Positions 1-14,500 of a stretch of DNA of 64,000 nucleotides are shown piece by piece. Position numbers and translations under genes: made by a program. The stretch comes from Alnus glutinosa. Taxonomy: Eukaryota > Streptophyta > Magnoliopsida > Fagales > Betulaceae. Location of the stretch: NCBI RefSeq assembly GCF_958979055.1, contig NC_084887.1, forward strand, positions 32,217,544-32,281,543, in the 5' to 3' direction. The notes beneath the pieces are model-generated. The model was not told the origin of the DNA and searched no databases. It saw only the letters and a list, made by a program, of their open reading frames with translations. How positions within the stretch are numbered: the stretch's first letter is position 1; each line of letters starts with the position of its first letter.

Positions 1-3000
1 ATTAACAACATTGGCGTACTCATTGTGTACATGATTATTATCGGTATGACATAATATCTCTGTCTCAATCTTCGTTTGTGTTTTTGATATCTCGCACAGG
101 GAAGGTTTTTGTAGACTTATTTGCCTCAAGATTTATGGTAGTAATTATGTGGAAAGCTGTAAAAAATTTTTTTGATTGATTTTGTGTCCTTTACTTGAAG
201 GCGATGTGCTTTCTGGAACATCTTCAAGTGGAGTTCACCATGCTGGTGTCCTCGAAGGGTGGTTTGGAGACCACTGGTGGAATGGGCGCACCTTTGTTCT
301 CTCTGTCACGACGCTTTGCATATTTGCTCCATTGGCAAGCTTTAAGCGAATCGGTTAGTGTTATCCAATTATCTGTCAGCTCTATCTGGGTTGCTCCATC
401 TGATTCTTAATTTTCCACCTAAGTTGAAAAATAGTCAGATCTAGCAATCTCTGATGTTTATTGAAACTATTGCACTTGAATTATACTTGTGGCAAAATAG
501 AATTTGCAGTCTCACAGCCTTATATTTTCTTCTGATTTGATAATTGATACCTGCTTCTGGAGGAATATAAAACAGATTAAGTGGTTTGTTGCTTCTCAAA
601 TTGCACGGTATTGTGACGTTTGGGTGGTTTGAATATTTGTACCAGAAATTGAGCATATCTTGAACTTTCACAGATTTTTTTGTGCATTGTTGTGGAGATC
701 TTATATGCCTTCTTTTTGTGGTGGCAGATTCATTAAGGTATACATCTGCTTTATCAGTTGCCCTGGCGGTTGTGTTTCTTGTTATTACCGTTGGAATTTC
801 CATTATGAAGTTGATAAGTGGAGGCGTTATGATGCCTAGATTGCTACCCGATGTTACTGATCTGACATCATTCTTCTCACTCTTCACTGTAGTCCCTGTT
901 CTTGTCACTGCATATATCTGCCACTATAACGGTATGCAAGCTTTTTACTCATTTACGCAGATCTTATTTTCCTTTATCCTGCTATTTCTGTTGGAATGGG
1001 ATTGATCAGGTGTCTTAGGATGATAAGCCCAACAAGGAAAAAAGACGCAAAATTAAAAAATTGAAGTAAAACTCACTTTGAACCTTATCCTTCTCCCACC
1101 CTATCCAAAAAGAGGGTCCATGAAGACTTAGTCAGCAGGAGTCAAACTCTAAATGAATTTAGTTGAAATGACTTGTTTCGGTTAGTTTAGGCATTGCTTC
1201 TGCACAACTTGAACCCAACCCATATTTACCATAGAAAACAATCAAATTGATCCATGGGGATTAGCCTTGTATCAAATCGATCTTTGTGGTATAAAAATGA
1301 TCTTAAAGATCTTTGGGGTATCGTCTTATATCAAACTGGTTCCTCCATCCACCTTTAGTTGGTTTTTTTTTTACGGAGACCCTGACACATTAGCTTATGT
1401 CCATGTCATCGTCAATGTAATCTAACCACAGGCAAAATGCTTAGTCAACTCAACACATGACAATTTGCGCGTTCTCCTGATGCTTGGGTGGTGGATAACT
1501 TGTCGGTGGTAGAAGGCGTGGCTCATTGGAATGTTCTCTTTACGCGCTATGCTCAGGATTGAGAGGTGGAGATGGTGATGTCCTTCTATGAACATTTATA
1601 CTCTATTCGGGTTTGACATGGAGAGGTTGATAGGGTGGTGTGGAATCTTTCTAAGAGGAAGAATTTTGAAGTAAAAGACTTTTTATAAAGCTTTAGTTTG
1701 TCACGAGGCGGCTTCTTTTCCTTGGAAGGGTATATGGCGTGTTAAAGTTCCGAAGTGGGTGGCATTCTTTGTTTGGACTGAGGCTTTAGGAAAGATTTTA
1801 ACTCATGACAATTTACGTAGGCGTGGTATTGTGGTGGTAGAGTGGTGTGTTATGTGTAAGAAGCATGGGGAATCCGTTGATCACCTTCTTCTTCATTGTG
1901 ACATGGCTTGGGTTTTTTGGAGTTCTTTTTATAGCTTGTTTGGGGTGGAGTGGGTTATGCCTAGTAGTGTCTTGGATTTATTGAGTGGGTGGGGTACTTT
2001 GTTGGGTCGTGGTACTGTTAACCGTATTTGGAAGCAGGTTCCTTTAGGTGTTTTGTGGGGCTTGTGGCGTGAGAGAAATTCTAGGCTTTTTGAAGATGTG
2101 GAGGTATCGGTTGGGACTCTTTGTAGAAATGTGCTTCATATGTTATATCTTTGGGTGTCGACGCATAGCCCGGGTAGTGTATCGTTTGCTGATTTTTTAC
2201 TTTCTTGTTCGTTTATTTCCTCTTATTAGGGGCACTTATGTATACTTCCTGTGTACAAGGGCTGCGTCCTTCTTCGCTTTTTAATGAATTTTTTACTTAT
2301 CAAAAAAAAAAAAAAAAAAAAAAGAGAAGAAAATCTGGCATTTGCGGGTGGTTGAGCCACCCCCACCCATTTTGGCGACTAAGGGGTAACTGTGTCCATC
2401 TTTTTTTTTGGCCACGTGTTACACTGACACAATATTTAGCCTATGTGGTGAGATGACATTGGTGATGACGTGGACATATGCTGATTTTAATACCACAGGG
2501 ACCATTTTGATTCAAGGTTGAACCTCAAAAATCAATTTAGTAATTTTCCCTTTTTAAAAGTTTGTTTTTGATTATTTGAACTTGTGAAAAACATTTCTAA
2601 TTAATCAAGATTGTTTTGTGTTCCTGAAGAAAGATGAGAACAATTGTACCTTGTATTTGACTCTTTTTTTTTTTTCCAACCGATGTTTGGAGTTTGATTC
2701 TTATCTGTGGTTGGATATAAGACCATCCCTGTTAACTATGACTTGTATTTTTGAGGATTGAATATGCTCTAGACATTTCAACTGATAATTGAATTGAAAG
2801 GTTTTATTTTTTCATGTTTTTTCTCCTTTCAAATTGAAGTCCATAAATAACAGGAACTCATTTCCTGTACACTTCATTTGCAGTTCACAGCATAGACAAT
2901 GAACTTGAAGATTCCACACAGATAAAAGCGGTAGTGCGAACTTCGCTTGCTTTATGCTCATCTGTGTACATAATGACAAGCTTTTTTGGGTTCCTTCTGT

Positions 3001-4236
3001 TTGGTGATGCAACTCTAGATGATGTGCTTGCCAACTTTGATACCAATCTTGGCATTCCTTACAGTTCACTGCTCAATGATGCTGTCCGTGTTAGCTACGC
3101 TGGCCACCTCATGCTCGTATTTCCCGTTGTCTTCTTCCCATTGCGGCTCAACTTGGATGGCCTCCTCTTTCCCTCATCAAGGCCTTTGGTTCGGGATAAT
3201 TGTAGGTTTGCATTGATCTCAATTGGGCTCATTACTCTTATATTCTTAGGTGCAAATTTCATACCCAGCATTTGGGATGCCTTCCAATTCACTGGAGCAA
3301 CTGCTGCAGTGTGCCTTGGGTTCATTTTTCCTGCTGCCATTACTCTTAGGTGAGTTTTCCTGCTCACTGGAAATATCAGTTTTTGTTTTTTGCTTTAAAT
3401 ATAAATATCTATTTTAATTTCTAATGTTTTTGTATCAGAAAAATTTGCATAAAGCCAATGAGTTTTGACTCAACTGGCACTTCCTCCCCCCCCCCCCCCA
3501 AATAAGAATGGATGGAGGGTGACACTCGTGGGTTTGAGGTCCAATGACTTATAAATAAGGAAAAGAATTTGCAGAAACACCATGGTTGGTTTAGTTATTC
3601 ATGCCTTCATGGTTGATTAGTTTGTGTGATCTCATTCCTTATTGAAGGAAAATTCATAATTAAGGCCTTTTAAATTGCTAGATGAATATTTATAGGATTT
3701 GAGATTTTCTGTGAAGGAAAATCAGTAACTTTTTGATAGAGCGAGCTTAATGATGGACCATTGTGATGCTGCAGGCGCATTTGACATGTACAAATGCCCT
3801 TGTATTTGATTGATATCAACAATTCTCTACGGTTGCTGCCATGTCTTGATGCAGATAATGTTAAAAATACACTATCTGCTGCCTCTGCCCTTACCATTAG
3901 TAGCCTTACCTGCTGCTTCTTGCTCTCTGTGAATTAACATGAGGGGATTATTTTATTTATCTGTCTTGGTTTTTTAAATTTCATGAGCTGGACTTTTAAA
4001 ATCATTGTTTTTTGTTTTTCATGGTTTTATGGGTGGAATTATTACTAATCATCAAATTATTATAAATTGCTTTTCCTCTGCGATTCAGGGATCGGCACTA
4101 CATTGCAACGAAGAAGGACAAATTCTTGGCTGTCTTTATGATAGTCCTAGCAGTCTTCTCAAACCTGATGGCCATATATAGTGATGCCTATGCCTTGATA
4201 AAGAAGAATACATCTCCCCAGACTCCCCGTGAATGA
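1..4236 (+). CDS. AVT6-type amino acid transporter, 3' part (copy 1, 5' end outside window)
   Basis: Multi-pass transporter of the AAAP/SLC38-like family. AVT6 proteins are thought to export amino acids from the vacuole, so a tonoplast site is inferred. Exons by splice sites and frame: 1-43 (partial), 201-353, 728-931, 2884-3349 and 4089-4236 (stop TGA). Readable blocks include INNIGVLIVYMIIIG, the exon-2 segment with HHAGVLEGWFGDHWW, VTDLTSF, FGFLLFGDATLDDVL and the terminal helix AVFMIVLAVFSNLMAIYSDA. All visible borders are GT-AG and no frame lesion is seen, so the copy looks functional. Exon lengths 153, 204 and 466 match the complete copy at 42553-45941 exactly, so the two are tandem duplicates. 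Intron 3 (932-2883) carries a LINE fragment. I cannot separate AVT6A, B and C by eye. Confidence 0.9.
1466..2323 (+). mobile_element. 5'-truncated LINE fragment (ORF2 C-terminus, 3' tail, poly-A) in AVT6 intron 3
   Basis: The fragment encodes the end of a plant LINE reverse-transcriptase protein with the zf-RVT region. VAFFVWTEALGKILTHDNL is followed by a CVMCKKHGESVDHLLLHC zinc-binding pattern and the WRERNSRLFEDVE block, ending in a stop at 2227-2229. The upstream part has stops and a frameshift, so it is dead. The 3' tail has the family hairpin at 2240-2256 and about 22 A at the end. It lies in the same orientation as the host gene, inside a 1.95-kb intron. Confidence 0.85.
3452..3560 (+). 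mobile_element. SINE-like element (pol III A-box and B-box) in AVT6 intron 4
   Basis: The segment has an A-box-like run (TGACTCAACTGGC) and, about 60 nt on, a B-box-like run (GGGTTTGAGGTCC). A poly-C stretch at 3486-3499 lies between them. This layout fits a tRNA-derived plant SINE head. The ends and the family are not resolved. Confidence 0.4.
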
Positions 4237-5702
4237 TCTCTCATGTCACTCCTCCATCTGAAGAAATGCCCAAGCGGGAGGTTTTGGTGATGCTTGTGAG
4301 GAAGGAAACCATAGTCCCTATGGTGGGACCATTTGGAGTCCAATCAGAAAACAACCAGGGTTTTCTGTAAGGGTTTGAGGAGTTGAACTATAGTTATAAT
4401 AAGACGACATACTACTTGGTTGTACAAAGGTACTTTGCTAAACAAGTATGCCGGAGATATACATGCATTTGAGATTCGTGTACATTGTATTGTTGTCTTG
4501 CTTTGTGCTTGGTATTGGATCTTGTTGTGTGGACCAGAATTGAGTCGTGGTAATGCGAGTCTGTCTATTATATTTAGATTTGCCATTGCCTCGATCTTTC
4601 TATCAGTCAGTTTGTCAACTATCTCCCTGATGCAATGCGATGGGTTCGTGTTGCACGGGCAATAGCCCATTAACCCGCTTTTCCGATGTACAGTTGAGGT
4701 AGGGGTGACAATTCGTGTTGAACTTGGGTCAAGTCAAGGCATGAGTATAAGACTATATAGGTCAATTTTAATCCGACTCATTTAATTAAACGGGTTATAT
4801 ATCTTAACACCAACTCACTAATTTCATATTGAGTTTGAATTAAATTCGTGGATTATGTAAAAAATCATCTGCCTTTATGTCGCGTGTCATTTAATTAAAT
4901 AAGCTAAACTCTTTAATTATAACCCGCTGATTTTGTATTTAGTTCGTGTCTAATTTGTGGGTCGTGTAAAAAATTATTAGCCTTTTTGAGTTGACGTAAT
5001 TACTCCGAACTTCCCCCATTGGGATCCCTCGGGGGTTTGAGCATCATGCTACATACACCATACCACCCTCAACCCGTCCAAAGTGATGTACTACGTAATG
5101 GTGATATATACTCTTTTACAGACGGTTTGGGTTAGTATTGGGAGGCCAAATCCAACAGGTAGTGACAAATTTCAAATGAGCGTTGTAGGAGTGAACAATG
5201 TCACTCAAGTAAATAGATTAAAGAAAAAGAAGGATCAATGCCACAAGTAATTTCTCCGAGAAGGCATGCGGCAAGTTGTGTTTCACCAAAAAACAGTGCA
5301 ATAAATCATCTCACCACAAGTTGATTCACATGTAACGGGTTTCTTTAGAAATAGAGCTACAAATAAATTCACTAGAGATGATTCTATACGTCATTTCAAC
5401 AAAAAAAAAATAAAAAAAATAGCGAGAAATGAAATAGAGAGAGAGAGATTGATAGGCAGTAAAGTGTTGTAGCATGAATTCTCACTCGCATTGAGAGCAA
5501 GAGCAATTGCAACTACAAAATTAGATGAAGAGATACAAGCAGTGACTACTGTAAGGGATCTACAAATACTGGAACTAAACAAACATATTACAAGCCTAAC
5601 TACAAAACCACCATCTTATGATGACTATATACAATTTCATCACCCTAAAACTTTCCCCTTTGCTCCACCAAAAATACAATGCAAGAAACAGGACTCTGCA
5701 GA
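4237..5702. other. Convergent intergenic region between AVT6 copy 1 and the Furry-type gene
   Basis: This 1.5-kb stretch separates two convergent stop codons and should hold both 3' UTRs. No gene is seen. About 4695-4995 is an AT-rich repeat-like block with repeated phrases such as GGGTGACAATTCGTG, ATTTAATTAAA and GGGTCGTGTAAAAAATTA, typical of dispersed plant repeats. A short GA-rich run (gagagagaga) lies near 5440. Confidence 0.5.
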
Positions 5703-8700
5703 CTACGGATTCCCTATAGTGGTTACAAAAGGCACCAGCTTTTTGTAATCTCTTCTCCTCCCTAGAGCACAACTGTCAAGCACCCGCCCTAGAATCAGCC
5801 GTGTGTTTTGCAAAGCCACCTCTCTAGGTGACATTTCCGATTCCGTTGAGCACCCTTGTGCTGGTGTTGGACCTGCAGTGAATGTTGAACCAATACCATA
5901 CTGCAGGGGCCCACTGCGAGCCTTGAACGAGCTCTGAGGGGCAAGCATCTTCTCATCAGGCACACCAAGCCCATTCTCAAATGACCCAGGCTCTTGCGGG
6001 TGAGAACCTGTCAGTGAACTACAACTCTGCAAAAGGGCTTCCAACACGCTCAGTGCCTCCCAACACAAAGTGCTCTCCACCAACTGGGACACAACAGCGT
6101 ACATGTGTGGACTTTGTGCAGCATCCATGGGAGTGAGCTGGAGCAAGGCCTTAAGCATGAGCAGTATCACTCTCTGATATTCGATTGGCCCTTTCTCCAG
6201 TAGCCGTAACAAGTGCCCAAAAGCCAAAGCTGAGTGCTTCGGAAACCACTCATTGCATAGCAATGGTGAGACACAAGCAAGGAGGTTATCAACGCTTTTG
6301 ATCTCACCACGGGAGTACGCCATAAACACGGCAGCTAATTCATCCAGGGATTTTGCTCGACACCAAATGGAGATGTTGGATGCAACAGAGCAGGCCTTTT
6401 GGTACTGTTGTTGAAGTGGTGAAGCAGGCCCCACAACTGGATCCTTGCTAAGCTGCAAGGAGAGCCAAGGAAGCAAGCCTATGATGTGCATCAAGAGTCT
6501 CGTTTCTGGATCCCCAAATATAGAATCACAAGAGTGAACTGTAATACGTGAGAGAACCTCAATAGAAACACCATGACTAACAGTCGACATGAGTCCTTTA
6601 AGCACAAGAGGCTGCACCCCTTCAAATGTTGGCAGATTCCCAATGGACGGTGGCAGGTCATAGCCACTCCTAGATTCCATCCGCTGGAAGTCAGCTATAT
6701 CACCATTTATATCAGGCTCATCTCTAGGCATGCTTGAAAGAAGCACATTTTCTGTTGTTCTGTCCCGGAACGATAAACGGTCAATCACACGTGAGAAGAG
6801 CTCAAGTAACTGGCAGTAGACATGGACAAAATCCGTGTGCATCATAGCTACACAACCCCAAAAGAGTTGGGGGTAGAGTATCACCTTTTCTGGCTCCATG
6901 TTTTCCACCATCACTTGCAATGTCAACAAAATTTCCATAATAAATCCCAAAACTGGAGGTACTGGATTTCCTAGGCATCTATGAAGACAACGGAGGAGTG
7001 ATACACATGTATCACTAGTAACACTAGGCCGCAAAGCACGATAGATCTGGTGTGAGCGACAGGCAAGATGTCTTGATGTGCACTCCATAGCCCATTTGAG
7101 TGACTCAGCCCCCCAGGTCTCACGGAGATCTCCTTGGAAGAAGATAGCATCCACCATGCTCTGAACTAACGCAGACAGAAGCGCTGCACTGGGTAGCTCA
7201 GTCCTCACTACCGTGGGATCCTCATTCTCCCACATCATGCTTCCTCGCTTTGACTGGACATACTTGATAAGGCTCACAACCTGCTGCTTATTCTCTCCGT
7301 CACTGTTTTCTACCTCATACAGCTCCAAGTGCCGGCCTGCTAGTGAGTATAACAGATTAACAAGCAAATGCTGGCAGTGCTCTAGTACAATGTCTTCCGA
7401 ACTATCCATTGAAACAAATGTGACATGAAACAGCAGAGGCAAGTGCTCACGGAAATCTTCATCATTCTCGTATGCAATTTCTGCAAGTAGAATCAATGCT
7501 ATATCTGCATGAGTCAGTGAATGCTGCTGATGACCCTGCAATGCTGACTGAAGTTCTTTAGCACTAACGCCATGCATAGCAACCCCAGAATGCAACCCAT
7601 CTTCACCAGAGTTCGGTGTATCAATGAGGTAGTCTCCACTGTCCCTAGAAACATGGCGGCTCCGCAAACTTCCTGTTGAACTTCTCACCCCCATCAAAGG
7701 CCCCGACATGTTTACCAAAGCAGGAAGGAGCTGTCCTGAGCGGCTTGCATTCACAGTAATAATATTCAACTCAGGAGGCATTGGACTTAATGGGCCTGAG
7801 ACGCTTCGTCCTGTCACACCTGCTGTTCGCCAGCTGAGGCTCCCACTAGCATTCCTAAGTGGACCGTCAAGGGAGCCTCGGACAAGTAATGGCGACATGT
7901 GAGGCTGGTTGTCCACAACTGATGCAATTTGGGCCACTGCAGGCCCCTGGGAGAATTCCAACACAAAATTTCCATTTGCATCACCTTTGTTTGTACCTAG
8001 CCCGACTGGCTCAATGCTATCTTCCAGCATACGCTGAGCCAATTGGAATACCAGGTGATCAATTGTGCGCTGAGGACATATTCGTGCTAAGTACAGACTT
8101 ACACGCTTAGCAACTGAGAAATATGTAGCTAATGCACCACTTATTTCAACAGATGCATTTGAATCACAATCTTCAATCCCTTTTGTGATCAAGAAATCTA
8201 AGACAGGGCTAATATTCCTAGGTTTGCTAGCAATTGTGCTCCATAATTTCTCAATTTCATCCGGGAACTGGTCTGCATGTCGCCAAGTCACATAGTAAAG
8301 GCTTTTTAATAATCTTTCGCTCCAACCTGAGTCCTTAAGTTTCCAGAAATTTAAGTTCTCAATCCATGGAGCCATGCATGTCAAGACCTGATGTTGTGCA
8401 ATTATATCAACAGCATCAAGTTGCCTCTGCATGATTTCCTCCCAGAGGAGCTGGCTCAACTCAGGGTGATCTTTGGCAAGTTTGCATGAGAGCTTGTATT
8501 GGAATTGTTGGTACGAATCAGGCAGGTTACCAACAACAGCAGCTCGATAGCTCCCTGAACCCTCAATACCATCCTCAGCCCACTCACGAACAGAAAGTGT
8601 CTCAAGCATCTGAAGGGCATCATCACGAATTTGTCTTGATGGGTCCACCACCTTGTAGAGGATCAGGCTCAAGAGTATTTGGATTTCACATTTCGGTATC

Positions 8701-11522
8701 TCTTGGCGCATGTAGACCTCAGCCAGCACACTGAAGTAACCATCAGCTATAGCAGGATCGGAATGGTAGCACTGAACACAAATATAGAGATAATTAGTCC
8801 CTCATGCAGCAACTAGAAAGCATCCCATGTACTTGGGTCATATCCTTGTTGATAATGGTTGATATTTATCTAATTTATCAGAAAGTAAAATGTATACTAC
8901 TTGGGAAGTGCTGCACATTGCACAACAATCAAAGGAGGAAAACATTATTACCTGATCTATGCAAGCAGGAAACAGGTCCAGATTCGTAAGTAGAAGATTC
9001 TTTAGAGCCAATTTTGCCAACAGAACACGATGATGGCCACCCCTATGCCTGTCGCGGCCAGCAGCTCCACGACCACCTTCTCCCGTGTATTTGGAATAAG
9101 ATGGAGTTCTTGGATCAGCTGGCGAGTAACCAAATGGAACCCTAGGCGTAGGCTCAACGAACAAACTGTTGATCCAAGATATTACCCGCCCACTCATTTT
9201 CCTTGCATTGTCATCAAAGCAAGGCCCATATAAAAGGGAAGCCATAGCATTCATCGAGGCCCACTGAATTGCCTCGACCTGTTCACTCAATTCTTTATCA
9301 AACGATATTTTGTCTACAGAATCTTTAGACCGAGCATGTTGAGTAGACTTGTAGCGTTCTACTTCACGTCGATAATCACTAACACCATCCTGACCCCATG
9401 TACTGCCTGTGTCATCACACCATGAAAGAAGAAGATCAAATAGTCGTTTTCTAGTTCTTAGATCAAATTTCTCTGATTTTGACTCAACAAATTCAGGGGC
9501 TAGTGATCTCAGAACAGAAGCAAGTGTGTAACGGAGAGGTTGCATTTCTTGAAAACTTTCAGGGGGTGCTAAAAAGATCTGCTTGGTTATCTCCTCAATA
9601 AACTTCACATAATGGCGACGGAAAAGTGGCTTGCGCGCCAGCATGCCAGGCCAGATATTCTCAGCAACAGTCCGATATATATTTCCAATGTGGATGCGGA
9701 GTTCTTCACGGCGTGCCTTTTGACTCTGCATTCAAAGGAGTGATATATATTGGAAGTCATCTTGACTGAAATCCAAAATTTTGGAAATGTAGTTTTTTTT
9801 TTTTTTTTTTTAAGTAGAAATGAAGTAACTAATAGTGCAACAAAAAGGATATTCCAAATGTAAGAAAGTTTCTTCAAAGAATCAGGTCAGAACAACTGTT
9901 GCCCACAATAGAACCATGCCACTATAATTTTTCGGAAAAAAATCAACTAGAAACGAACAAATTAAGAAAGCACTGTTTAACATCTTTTCCACCTTTGGCT
10001 TGGATTGGCCGCCAAAGGAAGGCAAGTAATTAGGAAATTAGTGATCTAGAAAAAATTATTTATCAATTTGAACTCTTGTGTATACTTGATAGGACTTAAG
10101 TATTCAAATTAGATTATGGTGATTCCTTGGGGTTGGCAACATGAATTGCCTGTTTGGCACATTAATTTGCAAGGTACTGCAAATTATTTTAATCTTTCCA
10201 GAAAACTTTTCCAGTAGAGAATTATGTAGTTCATGGAGACACCTATCCCTGTTATCAAGCTAGCTATACATGATAGTCATGAAATTTAAGACATTCTAGG
10301 CATTAAAAATAAACCATACCTTCCATTTTGGTTTTCCCTCTGTCTCCAAAGAAACCTCATCAACAAAAGATGCAAGCTCACCTAACATAATTTCGCAAGC
10401 TTCAAGATGTGAGTGGCCAAGAGCCATGCTGGCTGCATGCTGAATTGGAAAGGGAATAAGTTAATTTAACCAAGAGGAACAAATCTACAAGCATTGGAAA
10501 CAAACAAATAATGAATTGACTAGATTTTTTTATTTTTATTTTTTTCATTTTTTAATTATTAAGCAGACAGAACAAAACTTAAAATTTTATGTCATTAGAA
10601 CATTTAAGAGCAATTATGCAAACAGATATTAATTAAATGAGACAATTTCAGGCTTAAATCGTACCAACGGACACAGAACAAAGTTTAAAATTTTATGTCA
10701 TTAGAACATTTAACAGCAATTATGCAAACTGATATTAATTAAATGAGACAATTTCAGGCTTAAATCATACCAACATTCTATGGGTACAAAATACTGGGAG
10801 CATGCTCTGTATTTCCACACCGTTTCCCAGTGAAGAAGAGGTATACTCCATCAATTCGGCAAATATGTCAATTTGGTTATTCGCAGGGTAAAATGGAGAG
10901 ATAATATCATATATAACAGGGTGTGTATTGAGCTATCGTCTTTTGGAACAAGAAAATTGTGAAAATTGTGTTTACAGTATTTCTGTTTGTGAATCTTACG
11001 AGAACTTGGTGATTTAAAGTTTTGGAGGTTGCGGTTTCAGAGAAAGATTAGATCTAAATTTGAAGGGTTGCTGGAAAATTGTTGGGAATTCTAAAGAAAA
11101 ATAAAAATGACAAAGACAAACCTAAGCATCACACCTAGGGTTTCTCGGCATCGCACCTTGGATATGATTATATCACACAATCCACACAGCAATAGTTGCT
11201 AGAAATTTTTCTTCATCCAGCCATCCTTATTTATAGGCGCATCTAATGCCTAACCTAATAGACTTAGACTCCTTGGACTTTAAAGGCCCAAAACTAAATA
11301 ACTAATGAAACCCAATACCAATAATAAGTCAAAATACAAAAAATAAAATCCAATTACAATCAAATTAAATTATGCAAGCTCTTAAGTAGACTTCACATCA
11401 TCTAGCATATATCAAATTAAGTTTGGGCCTTGGAAGCATCTTTGCCATGCCTTTTATAAACTTTATAAGGGTGCTGCCACTTGACTCCATCACTTATAAA
11501 ATCACATAGCTTTCTCGAGAAA

Positions 11523-11553
<31 letters not shown>

Positions 11554-14500
11554 GAAAAAAAAAAAAAGAGAGGATGATTTCCATCAACATGATTGGGTTT
11601 AGAAAGAACCATTGAGGAACTCATGTCCTTTTTCTTTCATTCTTTGTACTCTTGGTCGGCGGCGTTCCTCGCACCTTTATCGTTTAGTTTTAATGATTTC
11701 CTTGTATTGTTTTCTTCTTCTACTTAGTTGCCTTTCTTGTATACTTCCTGTGTACTTGATTGCGCTTTGCGCTTTTTAATGATATTTCTCTTACTTATCA
11801 AAAAAAAAAAACACGATCGGGTTAATCCTCAAGCGTCAGACAAGAACGTCATACATACCATCTCCTAACCTCCATGTTCAAATTTGCAGTTGGAAATAGC
11901 TGGCCAATTAATGTCCTACTAGAGATACATATTTTAGATTTTAACTTGTACTTACTATGTGCGCCTCAGATCCAGATTTTAAGGAGGGAAAAATAAGATG
12001 GCAAAGATCTTTGGTTGCTGCTAAGCCACCAGCTTCTCTATTTGTTGGTGTACATGAACATACGAACATTGCATACATCAGCCACTGATCCAGTTTGTTG
12101 TCTGCATCTTGTGATGGATGAGCCTTTCCACCCAACTCAACAGGTGTGATATGAGCAAGGCGTTGCATAACCTCCAACCTACCAATAAAGATTGCATTAT
12201 GACAATATCCTGGAATTTAACATGTGGAATTGATTAGCCTGAAAATCTTGACCAGAAACTAGAAAGCACATGATCAAAGGCAGTGGTAAGAGTAATAAAA
12301 GCAACATCTGCAGGGCAGACTTCATGTTTTGTGGACAAATTAGTCCTCACAAGATTTTGTAGTTTCCACGTCAAATTACCTTATATTCTAAGTGTTTACA
12401 AACTGTTCATATTCAATCACAGAGACCTAACACTTGACAAACATGTAGACAACTTCCCCATATCTCACAAACTAAACACAGATAAAAGATTTACTTCGGA
12501 TCAATACTAAAGATTCAACGAAGACCCTGTTCTCGTCTTATCTACTGCATTAAATCACAAAACAATTGTTGTCAATTATAATTTTTGTCATGGAGAAAGC
12601 AGTTAGAACTACAAATAATCTCCTCTCTCTCTCTCTCTCTCTCTCCCTTCCATGGAGCCCTCCTCTGTTCTCCGATCATTTCACTGAGATTGGTCTGAGA
12701 CTCCACCTTCCTGATATTCAACACTAGTCTAGCCAAACACTTCTTTTTATATTTCTTTTGGCATTTCTTGCTTTATTATCTTGGAATGGGATTTCATCGA
12801 AGATGGTCAGTGGAATCCAAGGACCTTGAATTGCTGGTGGTGGGTGGCGAAACAGGGGTACGTGTTTGTGAGAGCTGCAAAGGGAAGATGAGGTCTATTC
12901 TCTTAGATAGGGACGAGTTAGCTTGGTTGGTGAGCATCTATGAGGATCTAGTGGTCGTGGAAGATTCACGGGTGTTTTGGAATCAGTCTCAACCTGGGTT
13001 CCCTTGGATTATTGCTCAACATTGCTTTAACAGACATGGTGGTTTTTTGGTGGTCGAGGAATTTATCGATGATAGAAGAAGTGGGTCGGTGCTTATTCCA
13101 GAAGGTAGAACCGGTAAAGGCTGGGAGATTTTTGGCTTGGAGCTACGGTTGGCTCTTGAGCACTTCAGAGTGGGTTGCAGAGACGTAGTGATAGATACAG
13201 GGAGGGATAGTAGGAGAAGCTATGCAGAGGTTCTGGTGAACACGATGCCACCTTGGAGGATTCTTTTGGTTTTGTTCCAGGGCTGGTAGCTAGGGTGACT
13301 AGGTGGGCAAGAGAGAGCTCGGCGGGAGGTTACCCAGACAAAGATGGATCAATTCCGAAGTTAACCATACGAAGAGGTCCAGTTCCGGCAAAGATTTTCC
13401 ATGTTCTGACGGTTGCAGCTGAGGCTCCGGTTCTGCGGTCCTACTGCTTCTGCAAAGCATACTGTGAAGGGGTCTGGGGCGTCTGACTCTAGCACCCATT
13501 TTGGTGCTAACCCCGATTTGGCAAGTCTTGGAGAGACGTTGGTAAAGCTGAAAGAAGAAGTAACCGTCTGTTTAGAGAGGCTGGACTATGTTGAGTCAGT
13601 TGTCGTTCGTATACTGGGTAGTGGGCCTAAGACAAAGGTAATGGATTCTAGACAAGTTCAGTGTTCAGGGTGGGGTCCCACGTGTGTGCTGAAGATTCCT
13701 TTGGGCCCTCAGTTCAAGAGTGGAGCTCTATCCACATACAAGGATTGGGTTGGTAAAGGGTTTGGTGAGCCTTCCAGGCCCATGGGTTGGTCCAAACCTA
13801 AGGCTAAGGTAGTTTACAAACGGAAGTCTAAGTTGAGCTTGGGCGGAGGTCAGGCTTTTTTTAAGTCTGACCCAAAAGGCAAGAACCCTGCCCATCATGC
13901 CTCCTCGAGTTCAGCCTATCCGTGGGTGAGTTTGGACACAGGTCAAGCTGATGACCCAGGTGTGACGTCATCTACTAGTGGAGTATAGTATACGCCGCAC
14001 TGCGAACACCGGTGCCTTCGCCGGTGAGTCCGGCTGTGGACACCGATCTTGAAGTCTTGCCTTGGATTCGACGCAGGTTGAGGTTATGCATCACTCAATG
14101 GTTGAGTGGCCTCTTAGCCCCTGTTCAGAGAGTGCTGGAGGTGGGCCTTATGCTTGGAGGGGGAAGTTAGTAATGGATTTGGATGTTTTTGGGATGATTG
14201 GCCTGGGGTTGCCATTGAACCATAGTCAGCATTCTCCTCCTTTGCAGGCAAGAGTTGATGTTGGGCTTCCAACAGCCAGCCTCCCGGGTGTTCTGATTTG
14301 GTTGTGTTCCAAGAGGGTGACCAGCTTATATGTAACAACTGAGAGGGAAGGAGAAGCTGGAATTGGTAGGATGCCTCCTCTCAATGCTTATTCTCCAATC
14401 TCGGGGGGTCTATCGCGGTACTCTGATTGGGTTATTCAGTGTGCAAATGAGATTTATCCCATTGTAGGGATCTCGTATGTGGGTCATAAGTTGCAATTGT

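Noticed and set aside
7213..8734. Plus-strand open frames inside the 3-kb terminal Furry exon
   Set aside because: They lie antisense to well-conserved coding sequence and have no family features of their own.
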